Assembly (NCBI RefSeq): GCF_003855155.1
Contig: NZ_CP034073.1
Location: forward strand, 992,001 to 1,056,000
Length of the DNA: 64,000 bases
From: Shewanella psychromarinicola
GTDB taxonomy: Bacteria; Pseudomonadota; Gammaproteobacteria; Enterobacterales; Shewanellaceae
Direction: 5' to 3'
The notes under the pieces are model-generated. The model was not told the origin of the DNA. It saw only the letters and a program-made list of their open reading frames with translations, and did no database searches. The translations under genes were made by a program, and so were the position numbers. The first letter of the stretch is position 1, and each line of letters starts with the position of its first letter. Positions 7,592 through 15,787 of the stretch are shown here, piece by piece.

Positions 7592-8110
7592 ATGAATATG
7601 TCTACTCAAGCAAGCAATACAGCCACCCAAAACCTTAACCGCTTCATTGGTGAGCAATTTGTGGCAACGACCAATCAACAGGATCGCAGCACAAACGCAA
7701 AAGACTTTTTGGATACACATTGTCCATTAGCCAATGGCTCACACCAAGACGTCAGCAGCTATGTTGTTTATTACAATCACTTATTGGCGTTTTTAAAAGA
7801 TGGTTCACAGTGTGGTTTACAAAATCCATGTCAATTTGTTGCCTTGACGGGCCACAAAAGTGACCCCACCTCTGTGGTATTAAAAAATAACGATACCCAT
7901 GTTGAGATTTGTTTCGACCGCCAAGGAAAAATGGGCACCACAGACCAAGCCAATATCGAAGATATTCAGGTTGCCATTCCAATTAAGAATTTGCCAACGC
8001 CATACAAGCAATGGATTAGCTTAATCCACACAGGCTGTCAGCCTACTGAAGGTAGCTGTAAGGTATTTACTGCTAAAGATGGTAGCGACTACGCACTACA
8101 TCAGCGTTAA
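7592..8110 (+). CDS. Free-standing malate synthase G insertion-domain protein
   Basis: A 172-residue protein without signal peptide or membrane segment. Residues about 43-130 follow malate synthase G's alpha/beta insertion domain closely: CPLANGSHQDVSSYVVY, LKDGSQCGLQNPCQFVAL, SVVLKNNDTHVEICFDRQG and MGTTDQANIEDIQVAI. In GlcB these correspond to PLADGSH, DGS..GL..P.QF, VLL.NNGLH.EI..DR and IGKTD..G..DV. The catalytic TIM barrel and the C-terminal domain that supply the active site are missing, so it cannot be a malate synthase on its own. It may be a binding or regulatory paralogue. The divergent DUF3612 regulator supports a glyoxylate/acetate role. Met at 7598, nine bases after AAGG, is an alternative start. 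Confidence 0.75.
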   Translation: MNMSTQASNTATQNLNRFIGEQFVATTNQQDRSTNAKDFLDTHCPLANGSHQDVSSYVVYYNHLLAFLKDGSQCGLQNPCQFVALTGHKSDPTSVVLKNNDTHVEICFDRQGKMGTTDQANIEDIQVAIPIKNLPTPYKQWISLIHTGCQPTEGSCKVFTAKDGSDYALHQR

Positions 8111-8144
8111 TGGCTTATTGCGATAACACTGCGACCATTTAGCA

Positions 8145-8183
8145 AAAAAGGCTTGTCCCATTAATAATGCGACAAGCCTTTTT
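8145..8183. terminator. Bidirectional terminator
   Basis: AAAAAGGCTTGTC and GACAAGCCTTTTT form a perfect 13-bp stem between convergent genes ending at 8110 and 8251. A and T runs on the two sides allow it to act in both directions. Confidence 0.88.
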
Positions 8184-8250
8184 GTTGGGTAACCATTTTG
8201 CTGCGTAGCATCCCATAATGTCGGCACGCCTTTATGCCGTCATACTGAGA

Positions 8251-9714
8251 TTATGGCCAAAAGAATCGTGATGCTTGCGAGATCTGGTTAGCAGGTTCCG
8301 TTGGCGTTGGATTTTCCAAGCTTTGAATTTGGGTCACCTTAAATTGCAGCGTTTGTTGGGTGCTATCACTCGCTCGGTTACTTAAGCGGCCACTGACGGT
8401 CAACGGATAATTTAGTTGTTCTGCCGATTTTATCACAATCAAGCTGTCGGTGATTATTTGCAATGCTTGCCCTTGTGGATCCTTGCTGCTGATACTAATT
8501 TGATAGAAAGCCATTTGTTGAGTTTTATTGCGAATTTTAAGTTGATAGCTATTTTCAACCTTATCGACACCCACTTGACGATACAAGGTTTGACGGTCAC
8601 GGATCACATTGAGCTCAATATCCTTTAAATTGCTTAAATCGCCAATAATCAGTGCAACCATGATCAATAATGCACTGGCGTAACCCAGAGATTTTAGCGA
8701 TAACAGGCTGGCTTTGGGTTGTCCTTTTAAGGCATTTTCGCTGGTAAAGCTTATTAAATTGGGTGCATAGCCAAACTTTTCCATGGTCTGATTACAGGCA
8801 TCAACACAGGCACCGCAGTTAATACATTCGTATTGTAAGCCGTTACGAATATCAATCCCAGTTGGGCAGACATCAACACACAAATTACAGTCTACACAGT
8901 CACCTAGCTCAGTTTTTTGTGAACGTTTACGGGGTCCACGAGACTCGCCTCGCTGCGCATCATAGCTCACCGTTTTAGTATTGGCGTCAAACATCACCGC
9001 TTGAAAACGCGAGTAAGGACAACAATGTAAACACATCATTTCACGCATCCAGCCGGCATTTACATAAGTGCATATGGCAAAAAACCACACCCAGGTGCCA
9101 GTCCAAAAACCACTACTCATGCTAAAAATATCAACATACAACTCGCGTGCAGGCATAAAGTATCCGATAAACCCGCAGCCAGTTAGCAAGGCGAACACTA
9201 TCCACACCCCATGCTTCGTCACTCGTTTACGCACTTTACTTAATGACCATGGGGCTTTATCTAACGCCTCACGATGATGGTGATTGCCCTCTATTTTGGC
9301 TTCAACCCACATGTAAATAAAGGTCCACGCGGTTTGCGGGCACAAAAAGCCACACCACACTCGGCCCCAGTAAACCGTGACAAAAAATAATGCAAAAGCA
9401 GCGGCCATAAAAAACCACGCTAATACGGTAAAATCTTGTGGCCATAGGGTGATATTGAAGAAAAAGAATTGCTGTTCGGTGACATCAAACAGAATGGCTT
9501 GTCGGCCTTGGTAGTTGATAAATGGGATCAGGAAAAAAATCGCAATCAGTAAAGTATTGCTGTGCTGACGCAGCCGTTGAAATACGCCCTTCTGTTCTCG
9601 AACCTGAATTTTTGTCGACGGCGTAGCAATTTGCACCACTGGGATCCGCTGTGAAACGGCAGCGTTATCAACTGGCACTGTCGCTGCCGGAGTTTGAGAT
9701 GATGATTTGGGCAT
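8251..9714 (-). CDS. ccoG: Cytochrome c oxidase accessory protein CcoG (RdxA/FixG)
   Basis: A 487-residue inner-membrane ferredoxin-like protein needed for assembly, including copper delivery, of cbb3-type cytochrome oxidase. Several membrane segments flank the conserved WGRVWCGFLCPQTAWTF motif. Two ferredoxin-type clusters follow (CVDCNLCVDVCP and CINCGACVDACN). The C-terminal third is a periplasmic Ig-like domain after a last membrane segment. I chose Met at 9714 over 9735 because AGGA lies eight bases before it. Usually the gene sits by ccoNOPQ; here it is alone, downstream of a sigma-54 activator gene. The palindromic hairpin at 9827-9863 in its upstream region may regulate it. Confidence 0.93.
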   Translation of the reverse strand: MPKSSSQTPAATVPVDNAAVSQRIPVVQIATPSTKIQVREQKGVFQRLRQHSNTLLIAIFFLIPFINYQGRQAILFDVTEQQFFFFNITLWPQDFTVLAWFFMAAAFALFFVTVYWGRVWCGFLCPQTAWTFIYMWVEAKIEGNHHHREALDKAPWSLSKVRKRVTKHGVWIVFALLTGCGFIGYFMPARELYVDIFSMSSGFWTGTWVWFFAICTYVNAGWMREMMCLHCCPYSRFQAVMFDANTKTVSYDAQRGESRGPRKRSQKTELGDCVDCNLCVDVCPTGIDIRNGLQYECINCGACVDACNQTMEKFGYAPNLISFTSENALKGQPKASLLSLKSLGYASALLIMVALIIGDLSNLKDIELNVIRDRQTLYRQVGVDKVENSYQLKIRNKTQQMAFYQISISSKDPQGQALQIITDSLIVIKSAEQLNYPLTVSGRLSNRASDSTQQTLQFKVTQIQSLENPTPTEPANQISQASRFFWP

Positions 9715-9826
9715 AAATGTATTCCTATAACACAATCTTGCCCTGTTATAGCAAAGATTAAGCCAACTTAAACATTGATATAATCACTTGATTTTAAACA
9801 ATTAAAATAAAAAATTATAAAATAAT

Positions 9827-9863
9827 GTCACGACATATCACTTTTTACGTGATATATCGTGAC
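9827..9863. promoter_or_regulatory. 15-bp inverted repeat between the activator gene and ccoG
   Basis: GTCACGACATATCAC and GTGATATATCGTGAC pair over 15 bp with one G-T wobble and a 7-base spacer. On the minus strand a T-rich stretch follows, so it could terminate the activator transcript. Its words TATCGTGA also recur upstream of the activator (11387-11446), so it may instead be a paired operator for ccoG. Confidence 0.5.
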
Positions 9864-9885
9864 CCAGTAAAACCAATGATAAAAA

Positions 9886-11328
9886 TTAGCGCGTAATGGC
9901 TAACTTTTTCATCCGAGATCGTAAGGTACTCGCCGGCATATCTAGCATTGCAGCAGCGCCATACGGACCAGAAATACGCCAATGGCTAGCATTTAAAACC
10001 GCAATAATATGCGCAGCTTCGGCTTGTGCCATGGTTAACGTGCTGGTAGCTAATGGAGTGGCAACCACTAAAGGTAAAGTATTAAACAGTAAATGGCCGC
10101 TTTGCGACAAAATCATTTCTCGCTCAATCAGGTTTTGCAACTCTCGCACGTTACCAGGCCAAGCATATTGTTGTAAATTCTTCAGCCCTTTGGCGCTCAC
10201 TTTAGTGATTTTTTTACCGAGTTTTTTACTCATTGATTCGACTAAATCACTGACCAATGGTGGAATATCTTCGCGGCGTTCTCGTAAAGGAGGCACGGTA
10301 ATTGGAAATACGTTCAAGCGGTAATATAAGTCCATGCGAAACAAGCCTTGCTCTACTCGCGCGGCTAAATCGTGATGAGTAGCAGCAACTAAGCGAATAT
10401 TGACCTTAATGGTTTCACTACTGCCAACGCGCTCGAAGCTTTGCTCTTGGATCACCCGCAACAATTTAGATTGTGCCGATAAACTCAGCTCGGCAATTTC
10501 ATCTAAAAACAAGGTGCCATTATGGGCTAATTCAAATCGACCTTTGCGACGCGCTGTGGCGCCAGTAAATGCGCCTTTTTCATGACCAAACAACTCACTT
10601 TCTAGCAATGCCGTCGAAAATGCGGCGCAGTTTACACTTACCATAGGTTGGTCTTTGCGATGGCTTAATCGGTGTAAGTTACGCGCAACTAGCTCTTTGC
10701 CAGTGCCGTTTTCACCACAGATTAAGACCGTACTGTCGGTATTAGCGACCAAGTGGATCTGTTGCATGAGCTGATTGATAGGTTGGCTGTTACCCGATAT
10801 TCCTGACGCGCCTTGCTGGCCTTGTAGCTCAGTGAGTAAGTATTGATTTTCTGATGCTAACCGTTCTGACAAGGCCTGCACTTGTGCCAAGGCTTGTCTT
10901 AACGATTGCTCGGTATGTTTTTGCATACTCACATCACGAAATATCGCAATAACACCGACGAGTTGTTGCTGATCATATACTGGGGTTGAGCTGTAATACA
11001 CCGGAAAGCTGCTGCCATCTTTACGCCAAAATACATCTTCGTTCACTTGCCGAGGGATGGCATCATGTAAGGTACGATAAATGGGGCAGTCATGTTGAGG
11101 ATAATGACTACCATCGGCATGACTATGATGATGGCAGTCGTGAATATTTCTGCCAATTAATTCGGCACTTTTCCAGCCCGTCATTTGCTCTGCTGCGGGA
11201 TTAATAAATACTGCATTACCCGCTAAATCAAAACCATATACGCCCTCTGTCATGGCATTAAGCAACAGAGTATTTTCAGGAAGAAAATGCTCGGAGCCAC
11301 TATACTCAGTGGTTGTAGAGTCAGTCAT
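9886..11328 (-). CDS. PAS-domain sigma-54-dependent transcriptional activator
   Basis: A 480-residue enhancer-binding protein. Residues about 15-140 form a PAS domain ([21 protein letters not shown], then CPIYRT.HD and [11 protein letters not shown]). A coiled segment leads into the AAA+ domain with Walker [12 protein letters not shown], the sigma-54 contact loop GAFTGA, and the Walker B region [13 protein letters not shown] Fis-type helix-turn-helix ends the protein ([21 protein letters not shown]). There is no receiver domain, so activity should respond to a ligand or redox signal at the PAS domain. Its targets are unknown; ccoG lies downstream. ATG at 11328 is preferred over the TTG two codons earlier. 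Confidence 0.87.
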   Translation of the reverse strand: MTDSTTTEYSGSEHFLPENTLLLNAMTEGVYGFDLAGNAVFINPAAEQMTGWKSAELIGRNIHDCHHHSHADGSHYPQHDCPIYRTLHDAIPRQVNEDVFWRKDGSSFPVYYSSTPVYDQQQLVGVIAIFRDVSMQKHTEQSLRQALAQVQALSERLASENQYLLTELQGQQGASGISGNSQPINQLMQQIHLVANTDSTVLICGENGTGKELVARNLHRLSHRKDQPMVSVNCAAFSTALLESELFGHEKGAFTGATARRKGRFELAHNGTLFLDEIAELSLSAQSKLLRVIQEQSFERVGSSETIKVNIRLVAATHHDLAARVEQGLFRMDLYYRLNVFPITVPPLRERREDIPPLVSDLVESMSKKLGKKITKVSAKGLKNLQQYAWPGNVRELQNLIEREMILSQSGHLLFNTLPLVVATPLATSTLTMAQAEAAHIIAVLNASHWRISGPYGAAAMLDMPASTLRSRMKKLAITR

Positions 11329-11386
11329 AGTCAATCTTAAGGTTACTAATGCATGGACTCATTATAACCATCGTAAAATATAAGTC

Positions 11387-11446
11387 GCGAAATATCGCGG
11401 CTTATATTCCCATAACAATAATCACTTGTTATCGTGATATCCATGA
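11387..11446. promoter_or_regulatory. Repeated ATATCGYGA-type words upstream of the sigma-54 activator
   Basis: The region contains TCGCGAAATATCGCG (about 11391-11405) and TTATCGTGATAT (about 11429-11441). These share their core with both arms of the hairpin at 9827-9863. Symmetric sites upstream of an enhancer-binding protein gene suggest autoregulation. Confidence 0.4.
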
Positions 11447-11616
11447 CTCATCCAGATAATAACAATCTCATTTTTTAACAAAAATCCTTCACCACCAGTA
11501 AAGTAATGAGCTGATTTAAGCACTTTTTACGTTAACGTCGTACTTAATAACATTGTAACTTGACGTCGTATCTCAACGTCGTCAGCTCACAAGCCTAGCA
11601 GCCTCTGTCGTTAATA

Positions 11617-12255
11617 CTAATTAGTGATGATCTGTGACTTTTGCGTTTGTGTCATATCGATCATCATCTGGCTGGCGATTGAAAAAATACAGTAACCTAA
11701 AAAATAATAGAAACCGATTTCAAACTGGGACTGAGTCTTGAGCGTGTCACCCATGCCGGCTGACGCATTACCTGCCATGTAAGCCACAATAATGGCTACG
11801 ACAAATACATCGGCCATAGACCACTTGCCGATAACACTTATCATTGTTCGAAGCCGTTGTTTTATTGAAGGTGCCACTGGCAGCAGTAAAATTAGCATGG
11901 TGATTAACTTAATGGTAGGGATCACAATACTGAATAACCCGACTAATATGGCAACGACAAAGTTATGTGATTGATATAGTGCCGTAATGATATCGATGAT
12001 ACTGCGGCTATTACGAAAGACCTCTACCTCACCTTGAAGCGTATCCAACCCAAACAGACTCGCAGCGACATCTAAGATCCCGCGGGTATTAGCACGAGAA
12101 TCTTCTGTTAGATCTTGGGTTAACATATCTTTGCCCGTATCGACTAACTGTGATTTTTCAATAGTGCCCGTCATCGTTAGCATGGGCTCTGTCACTCCTG
12201 GGATCAGCAGGATTAACGATATGAGTACTAAACTGATGGATAGATACACTTTCAT
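11617..12255 (-). CDS. PqiA-domain inner-membrane protein
   Basis: A 212-residue protein with four predicted membrane segments: residues about 3-22, one near NFVVAILVGLFSIVIPTIKL, one over DVFVVAIIVAYMAG, and a last one near FYYFLGYCIFSIASQ. The paraquat-inducible protein A signature appears as IGKWSMADVFVVAIIVAYM. A periplasmic loop follows the first segment. PqiA proteins are linked to membrane stress and lipid transport, but the function of this stand-alone copy is unknown. I chose Met at 12255 because GAGGT lies 4-8 bases upstream; an earlier Met at 12297 is possible. It is divergent from the cupredoxin gene. Confidence 0.75.
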   Translation of the reverse strand: MKVYLSISLVLISLILLIPGVTEPMLTMTGTIEKSQLVDTGKDMLTQDLTEDSRANTRGILDVAASLFGLDTLQGEVEVFRNSRSIIDIITALYQSHNFVVAILVGLFSIVIPTIKLITMLILLLPVAPSIKQRLRTMISVIGKWSMADVFVVAIIVAYMAGNASAGMGDTLKTQSQFEIGFYYFLGYCIFSIASQMMIDMTQTQKSQIITN

Positions 12256-12419
12256 GGATACCTCGAGTGATAATTTTTGATAGCGATGAGCCAGCATAGT
12301 GAAACAAATTGTCGTATTTTGCCGTGAAGATGATAACGTGTTTGCGATCTTTGTAGGTTATGATGCCGTATTGGTCATGTTATTAACCATTACGACACTC
12401 TTAATAATGAGACAAATAC

Positions 12420-13103
12420 ATGCAAATGATCCAATTTACGACATGTTTGCTCTGGTTAAGTTATGTTTTTTCAGCCCCCCTCACTGCGGCGACCTTAACG
12501 GTCAATGTTAACGATACTCAAGGCAATAGGCTCAGCGATAGCGTGATAGAGCTGATCCCCACCACGCCTCCTGAAGCAAGAGTATCGACCTTAGCACATT
12601 ATGAAATGCGTCAACAAAATAGAATATTCTCCCCTTTTGTCTTGGCTGTGCCACAAGGAGCAAAAGTTGATTTTGCTAATTTAGATCGCACTCGGCACCA
12701 TGTTTACTCATTTTCTGACGCTAAACAATTTGAACTAAAATTGTCTGCTGGCGCTACCGAGGATCCTATCGTCTTTAATAACGCGGGATTAGTTGCCATC
12801 GGCTGTAATATCCATGACGATATGCAGGCATTTATTTACGTCTCAAAAAGTGCTTATTTCTCGGTAAGTAATGAAGCGGGTCAAATGCAGTTAACTGATT
12901 TACCTACCGGTGAATATCAAGTCAATATCTGGCATCCTTGGCAAGTTAACATTCAGCAACCGACTTCACTCACCCTTAATGATGGTGACCATAAATTAAC
13001 AATTCGCATCAATATTGACCACCAAGATAAACCATCGTCGCCACCTAGCGGCTTTGTTACTGACCATTATCCAAGCGATACCACGGGACAACATGCCAAC
13101 TAG
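12420..13103 (+). CDS. Periplasmic cupredoxin-like protein (methylamine utilization protein family)
   Basis: A 227-residue protein with a signal peptide (cut near PLTAA-T). Type 1 copper ligands are visible: His in RTRHHVYSF and the CNIHDDM cluster (Cys, His and Met spaced as in plastocyanins). A carboxypeptidase-regulatory-like beta domain follows (LTDLPTGEYQVNIWHPWQ). Such proteins are often annotated 'methylamine utilization protein' with no proven role. The stop codon overlaps the following GGDEF/EAL gene by 11 bases, so the two are translationally linked. This suggests a redox or copper signal passed to a c-di-GMP enzyme, which is inference. Confidence 0.8.
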   Translation: MQMIQFTTCLLWLSYVFSAPLTAATLTVNVNDTQGNRLSDSVIELIPTTPPEARVSTLAHYEMRQQNRIFSPFVLAVPQGAKVDFANLDRTRHHVYSFSDAKQFELKLSAGATEDPIVFNNAGLVAIGCNIHDDMQAFIYVSKSAYFSVSNEAGQMQLTDLPTGEYQVNIWHPWQVNIQQPTSLTLNDGDHKLTIRINIDHQDKPSSPPSGFVTDHYPSDTTGQHAN

Positions 13104-15423
13104 TTTTCGCAACCGACTAATTATTGCCTTCCTGTTTATTTTAACCCTAACGCAGTTAACCACTGCAGTGTTTGTGTTAAGTGCAACTCAACGTGATTAT
13201 CGTCAGCAACAAACTCAAAATCTTAAGATTGGATCAAATGTTTTTGTTGATATGCTGTCTAACCGGAGCGAGCAGCTTAACCAAAGTTTGTCACTGCTCA
13301 GTGCTGATTTTGATTTTAAACGCGCGGTAGCCACTGGTGAGCAAGACACAATATCTTCCGTTTTATCTAACCATGGCAGACGCATTAATGCCGACGCAGC
13401 TATTTTGCTATCGCCGCAGGGAAAATTACTGTCATCAAGCTTGCAAGGTCTGACTAAATTTAATGTCGATGAGCTATTTGCATTAACCAAAAACCGCTCA
13501 ACGACTTTCGACATTGTTAATTATGACCACAGCAGCTACCAATTTGTATTGCAGCCAGTCAAAGCGCCGACATTAATCGCTTGGGTTGGCATGGGTTTTT
13601 CGATGGATAAAAACCTCGCTGACCAAGCCAAAGCCATTACTGGAATTGATAGCAGTTTTATCAACCAGTCAGCCGGCAGAATTAACATCGTCTCGACCCT
13701 ACCTGAAGCTCAGCAACAAGATGTTTTAACGCGTATTAGCCAGCTTGCAAAAACGGTTGATGAGGTCAGTGATGACATATTATCAGGCTACCTATCCACC
13801 ACCATTGCGTTAGATAACAATAGCGGTCATCAATTAGCGCTGTTACATCTGTCAAATGCTAAGTGGCAGCAAAATTACGATGCCCTGCGTAATAACATGC
13901 TAATCGTGTTTGCGATAACCTGTTTATTGGCGTTTATGATTGCAGCTTGGTTTGCTGGAGGGTTAACTAAACCTATTTATGCGTTAGTTAATTTTGCCAG
14001 AAAAGTCGGTCAAGGCGAGGATCCCCGGCCCATTGAAGTTGCCCCGGCTGAATTACAAGTGTTAGCCAACACCTTATCGATAATGCGTAAAAATATTGAG
14101 TCGCGCGAAAACGATTTAGTTTATCAATCACAGCACGATAATCTCACCGGTTTATATAATCGCGTGGCCGCTAAACAACAACTCAGCCTACTGCTCAGTA
14201 AAATGCATGGCAGTTTAGTCATGATAGACATTAAAAACTTTCGTCACTTAAACAACATCATTGGGTTCGCTAATGCCGACGATCTGCTGGTGTTGTTTGC
14301 CAGTCGCTTAGAAAGCTTATCCCCTAACGCTCAGTTAATATCGCGCTTAGATGGCGACTCTTTTTTGTTGCTATTCCAACCGAGTATTCCTCTTGAAAAG
14401 CTTGATAACTATTTACGTCAATTAACCAACCCGTTTGCGATTCAGGGGTCAAAAATAAGTGTCAATGTGCGGGTAGGGATTGTTGATTTATCCAGTGACT
14501 ATGACAGTAATGATATTGATACTTTAATTCGCCATGCCGAAATTGCATTAAACCAAGCTCGAGTTGAATCACTAGGCATTGCAACATATCAACAAGGTGA
14601 GGATGAACGCTATCTGCGTGAGTTAATGATCATCCGTGATTTACCGATTGCATTAACCCAAGGACAACTGCATTTGGTTTTTCAACCTAAAGTGGATATT
14701 CAGACCAATCATTGCCATAGTGCGGAAACCCTGATCCGCTGGCATCACCCTGAATTGGGATTTATCCCGCCTGATGAGTTCATTCGCTTAGCCGAAAATT
14801 CAGGTAATATCTCGATGATCAGCGACTGGGTGCTAACGACCACCATTAAACAGCTAGCCCTATGGCAGCAACAAGGTATTTCACTCACGGTGGCGATTAA
14901 TTTATCAGCCCACGATCTCACTAATCCTCAGCTACCACTAGACATTGAACAGTTACTTATAAGCAATAACTTACCCATTACCGCCCTGTCGATAGAGATA
15001 ACTGAAGGCGCTGTGATGAAAGATGCACAAACGGTGATTGCCGTTCTACAGCAATTTAGAAATATCGGTTTGGCGATTGCCATCGACGACTTTGGCACTG
15101 GACACTCTTCATTAGCCTACTTAAAGTTACTCCCCGTTAATGAAGTAAAAATCGATCGCAGTTTTATCAAAGATATTCATACTGATGCAACGGACTTAAT
15201 GATTGTCGACACCAGCATTAGACTGATTAAGGGACTTAATTTATCCGTCGTAGCTGAAGGCGTTGAATCTGTAGAAGGGATCAATATTCTGCGCGAACTT
15301 AATTGCGATATAATTCAAGGTTATGTGTATTCTAAGCCGCTAAAAGCAGATGATTTTATTGTGTGGTTCCAACAGTTTAATCAATCCAATATTCACCATC
15401 CCAGTAAGGATACGCTGCGCTAA
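13093..15423 (+). CDS. Membrane sensor with degenerate GGDEF and intact EAL domain
   Basis: A 776-residue inner-membrane protein. It has a first membrane segment at residues about 8-30, a periplasmic sensor region, a second segment near LIVFAITCLLAFMIAAW, a HAMP-like linker, then GGDEF and EAL. The GGDEF signature is replaced by RLDGDSFLLLF, so cyclase activity is unlikely. The EAL domain keeps most catalytic residues: ETLIRW (variant of EALxRW), NLSA, EITE, DDFGTGHSS, VKIDRSFI, AEGVES and QGY. This predicts a c-di-GMP phosphodiesterase. I chose Met at 13093, which overlaps the cupredoxin stop. The next gene was a DUF3034 protein, now broken. Confidence 0.87.
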   Translation: MPTSFRNRLIIAFLFILTLTQLTTAVFVLSATQRDYRQQQTQNLKIGSNVFVDMLSNRSEQLNQSLSLLSADFDFKRAVATGEQDTISSVLSNHGRRINADAAILLSPQGKLLSSSLQGLTKFNVDELFALTKNRSTTFDIVNYDHSSYQFVLQPVKAPTLIAWVGMGFSMDKNLADQAKAITGIDSSFINQSAGRINIVSTLPEAQQQDVLTRISQLAKTVDEVSDDILSGYLSTTIALDNNSGHQLALLHLSNAKWQQNYDALRNNMLIVFAITCLLAFMIAAWFAGGLTKPIYALVNFARKVGQGEDPRPIEVAPAELQVLANTLSIMRKNIESRENDLVYQSQHDNLTGLYNRVAAKQQLSLLLSKMHGSLVMIDIKNFRHLNNIIGFANADDLLVLFASRLESLSPNAQLISRLDGDSFLLLFQPSIPLEKLDNYLRQLTNPFAIQGSKISVNVRVGIVDLSSDYDSNDIDTLIRHAEIALNQARVESLGIATYQQGEDERYLRELMIIRDLPIALTQGQLHLVFQPKVDIQTNHCHSAETLIRWHHPELGFIPPDEFIRLAENSGNISMISDWVLTTTIKQLALWQQQGISLTVAINLSAHDLTNPQLPLDIEQLLISNNLPITALSIEITEGAVMKDAQTVIAVLQQFRNIGLAIAIDDFGTGHSSLAYLKLLPVNEVKIDRSFIKDIHTDATDLMIVDTSIRLIKGLNLSVVAEGVESVEGINILRELNCDIIQGYVYSKPLKADDFIVWFQQFNQSNIHHPSKDTLR

Positions 15424-15695
15424 TGTACCAATTAATATGCATTGTGTTATCGGTGCTATTAAGCCTCATAGCCACTTCTGCTTAAGCTGACACGAGCAAA
15501 ATAATCGCTACTGGCGGCGCGACAACCATTGAAGGTAGTGCTGGGGTGAATAGTTCCTTGGGCAGTCATTAATGGCTATGCAAGCTCGGAAGAATTTTAA
15601 TTGAAGCACTCAAACAACAGCATATCCCTTTAGCCACACGTCATGGGTTACTTGCTAAGTTAGCACCAATGTATCAACAGATTATCGATCATTAA
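15423..15695 (+). pseudogene. Remnant of a DUF3034-family protein gene
   Basis: ATG at 15423 overlaps the EAL gene stop (TAATG). The frame gives a signal-like MYQLICIVLSVLLSLIATSA, then a TAA, then SKIIATGGATTIEGSAG. One frame over, the text continues as IVPWAVINGYASSEEF and ends at a TAA. This SK.lATGG.t.IEGSAGGG.VPWA..sGY order is the DUF3034 N-terminus as I recall it. The family is commonly encoded beside the cupredoxin and EAL genes. A third frame reads LIEALKQQHIPLATRHG to a stop at 15693-15695; I do not recognise it. Most of the approximately 300-residue family is missing. Confidence 0.65.
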
Positions 15696-15732
15696 TCGTG
15701 TCTAACACCGTTTGATATAACATAGTTGGAGT

Positions 15733-15778
15733 ATGCTGACTTTTACCTATTTACCCCATCCCTTAAACTGAGTGAGGC
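15733..15778 (-). repeat. Fragment of the intergenic repeat family (left end)
   Basis: Read in reverse, the stretch gives CCTCACTCAGTTTAAGGG followed by ATGGGGTAAATAGG. This parallels the left ends of the longer copies at 18782 and 29347 (CTCAACTCAGGTTAAGAG, then ATGGGATAAGTAAGC). Only the end is recognisable. Confidence 0.5.
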
Positions 15779-15787
15779 TTATATTGA

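Noticed and set aside
7592..8110. Truncated pseudogene of full malate synthase G
   Set aside because: No flanking remnants of the barrel domain are seen. The gene has its own start region and a terminator, and the frame is intact.
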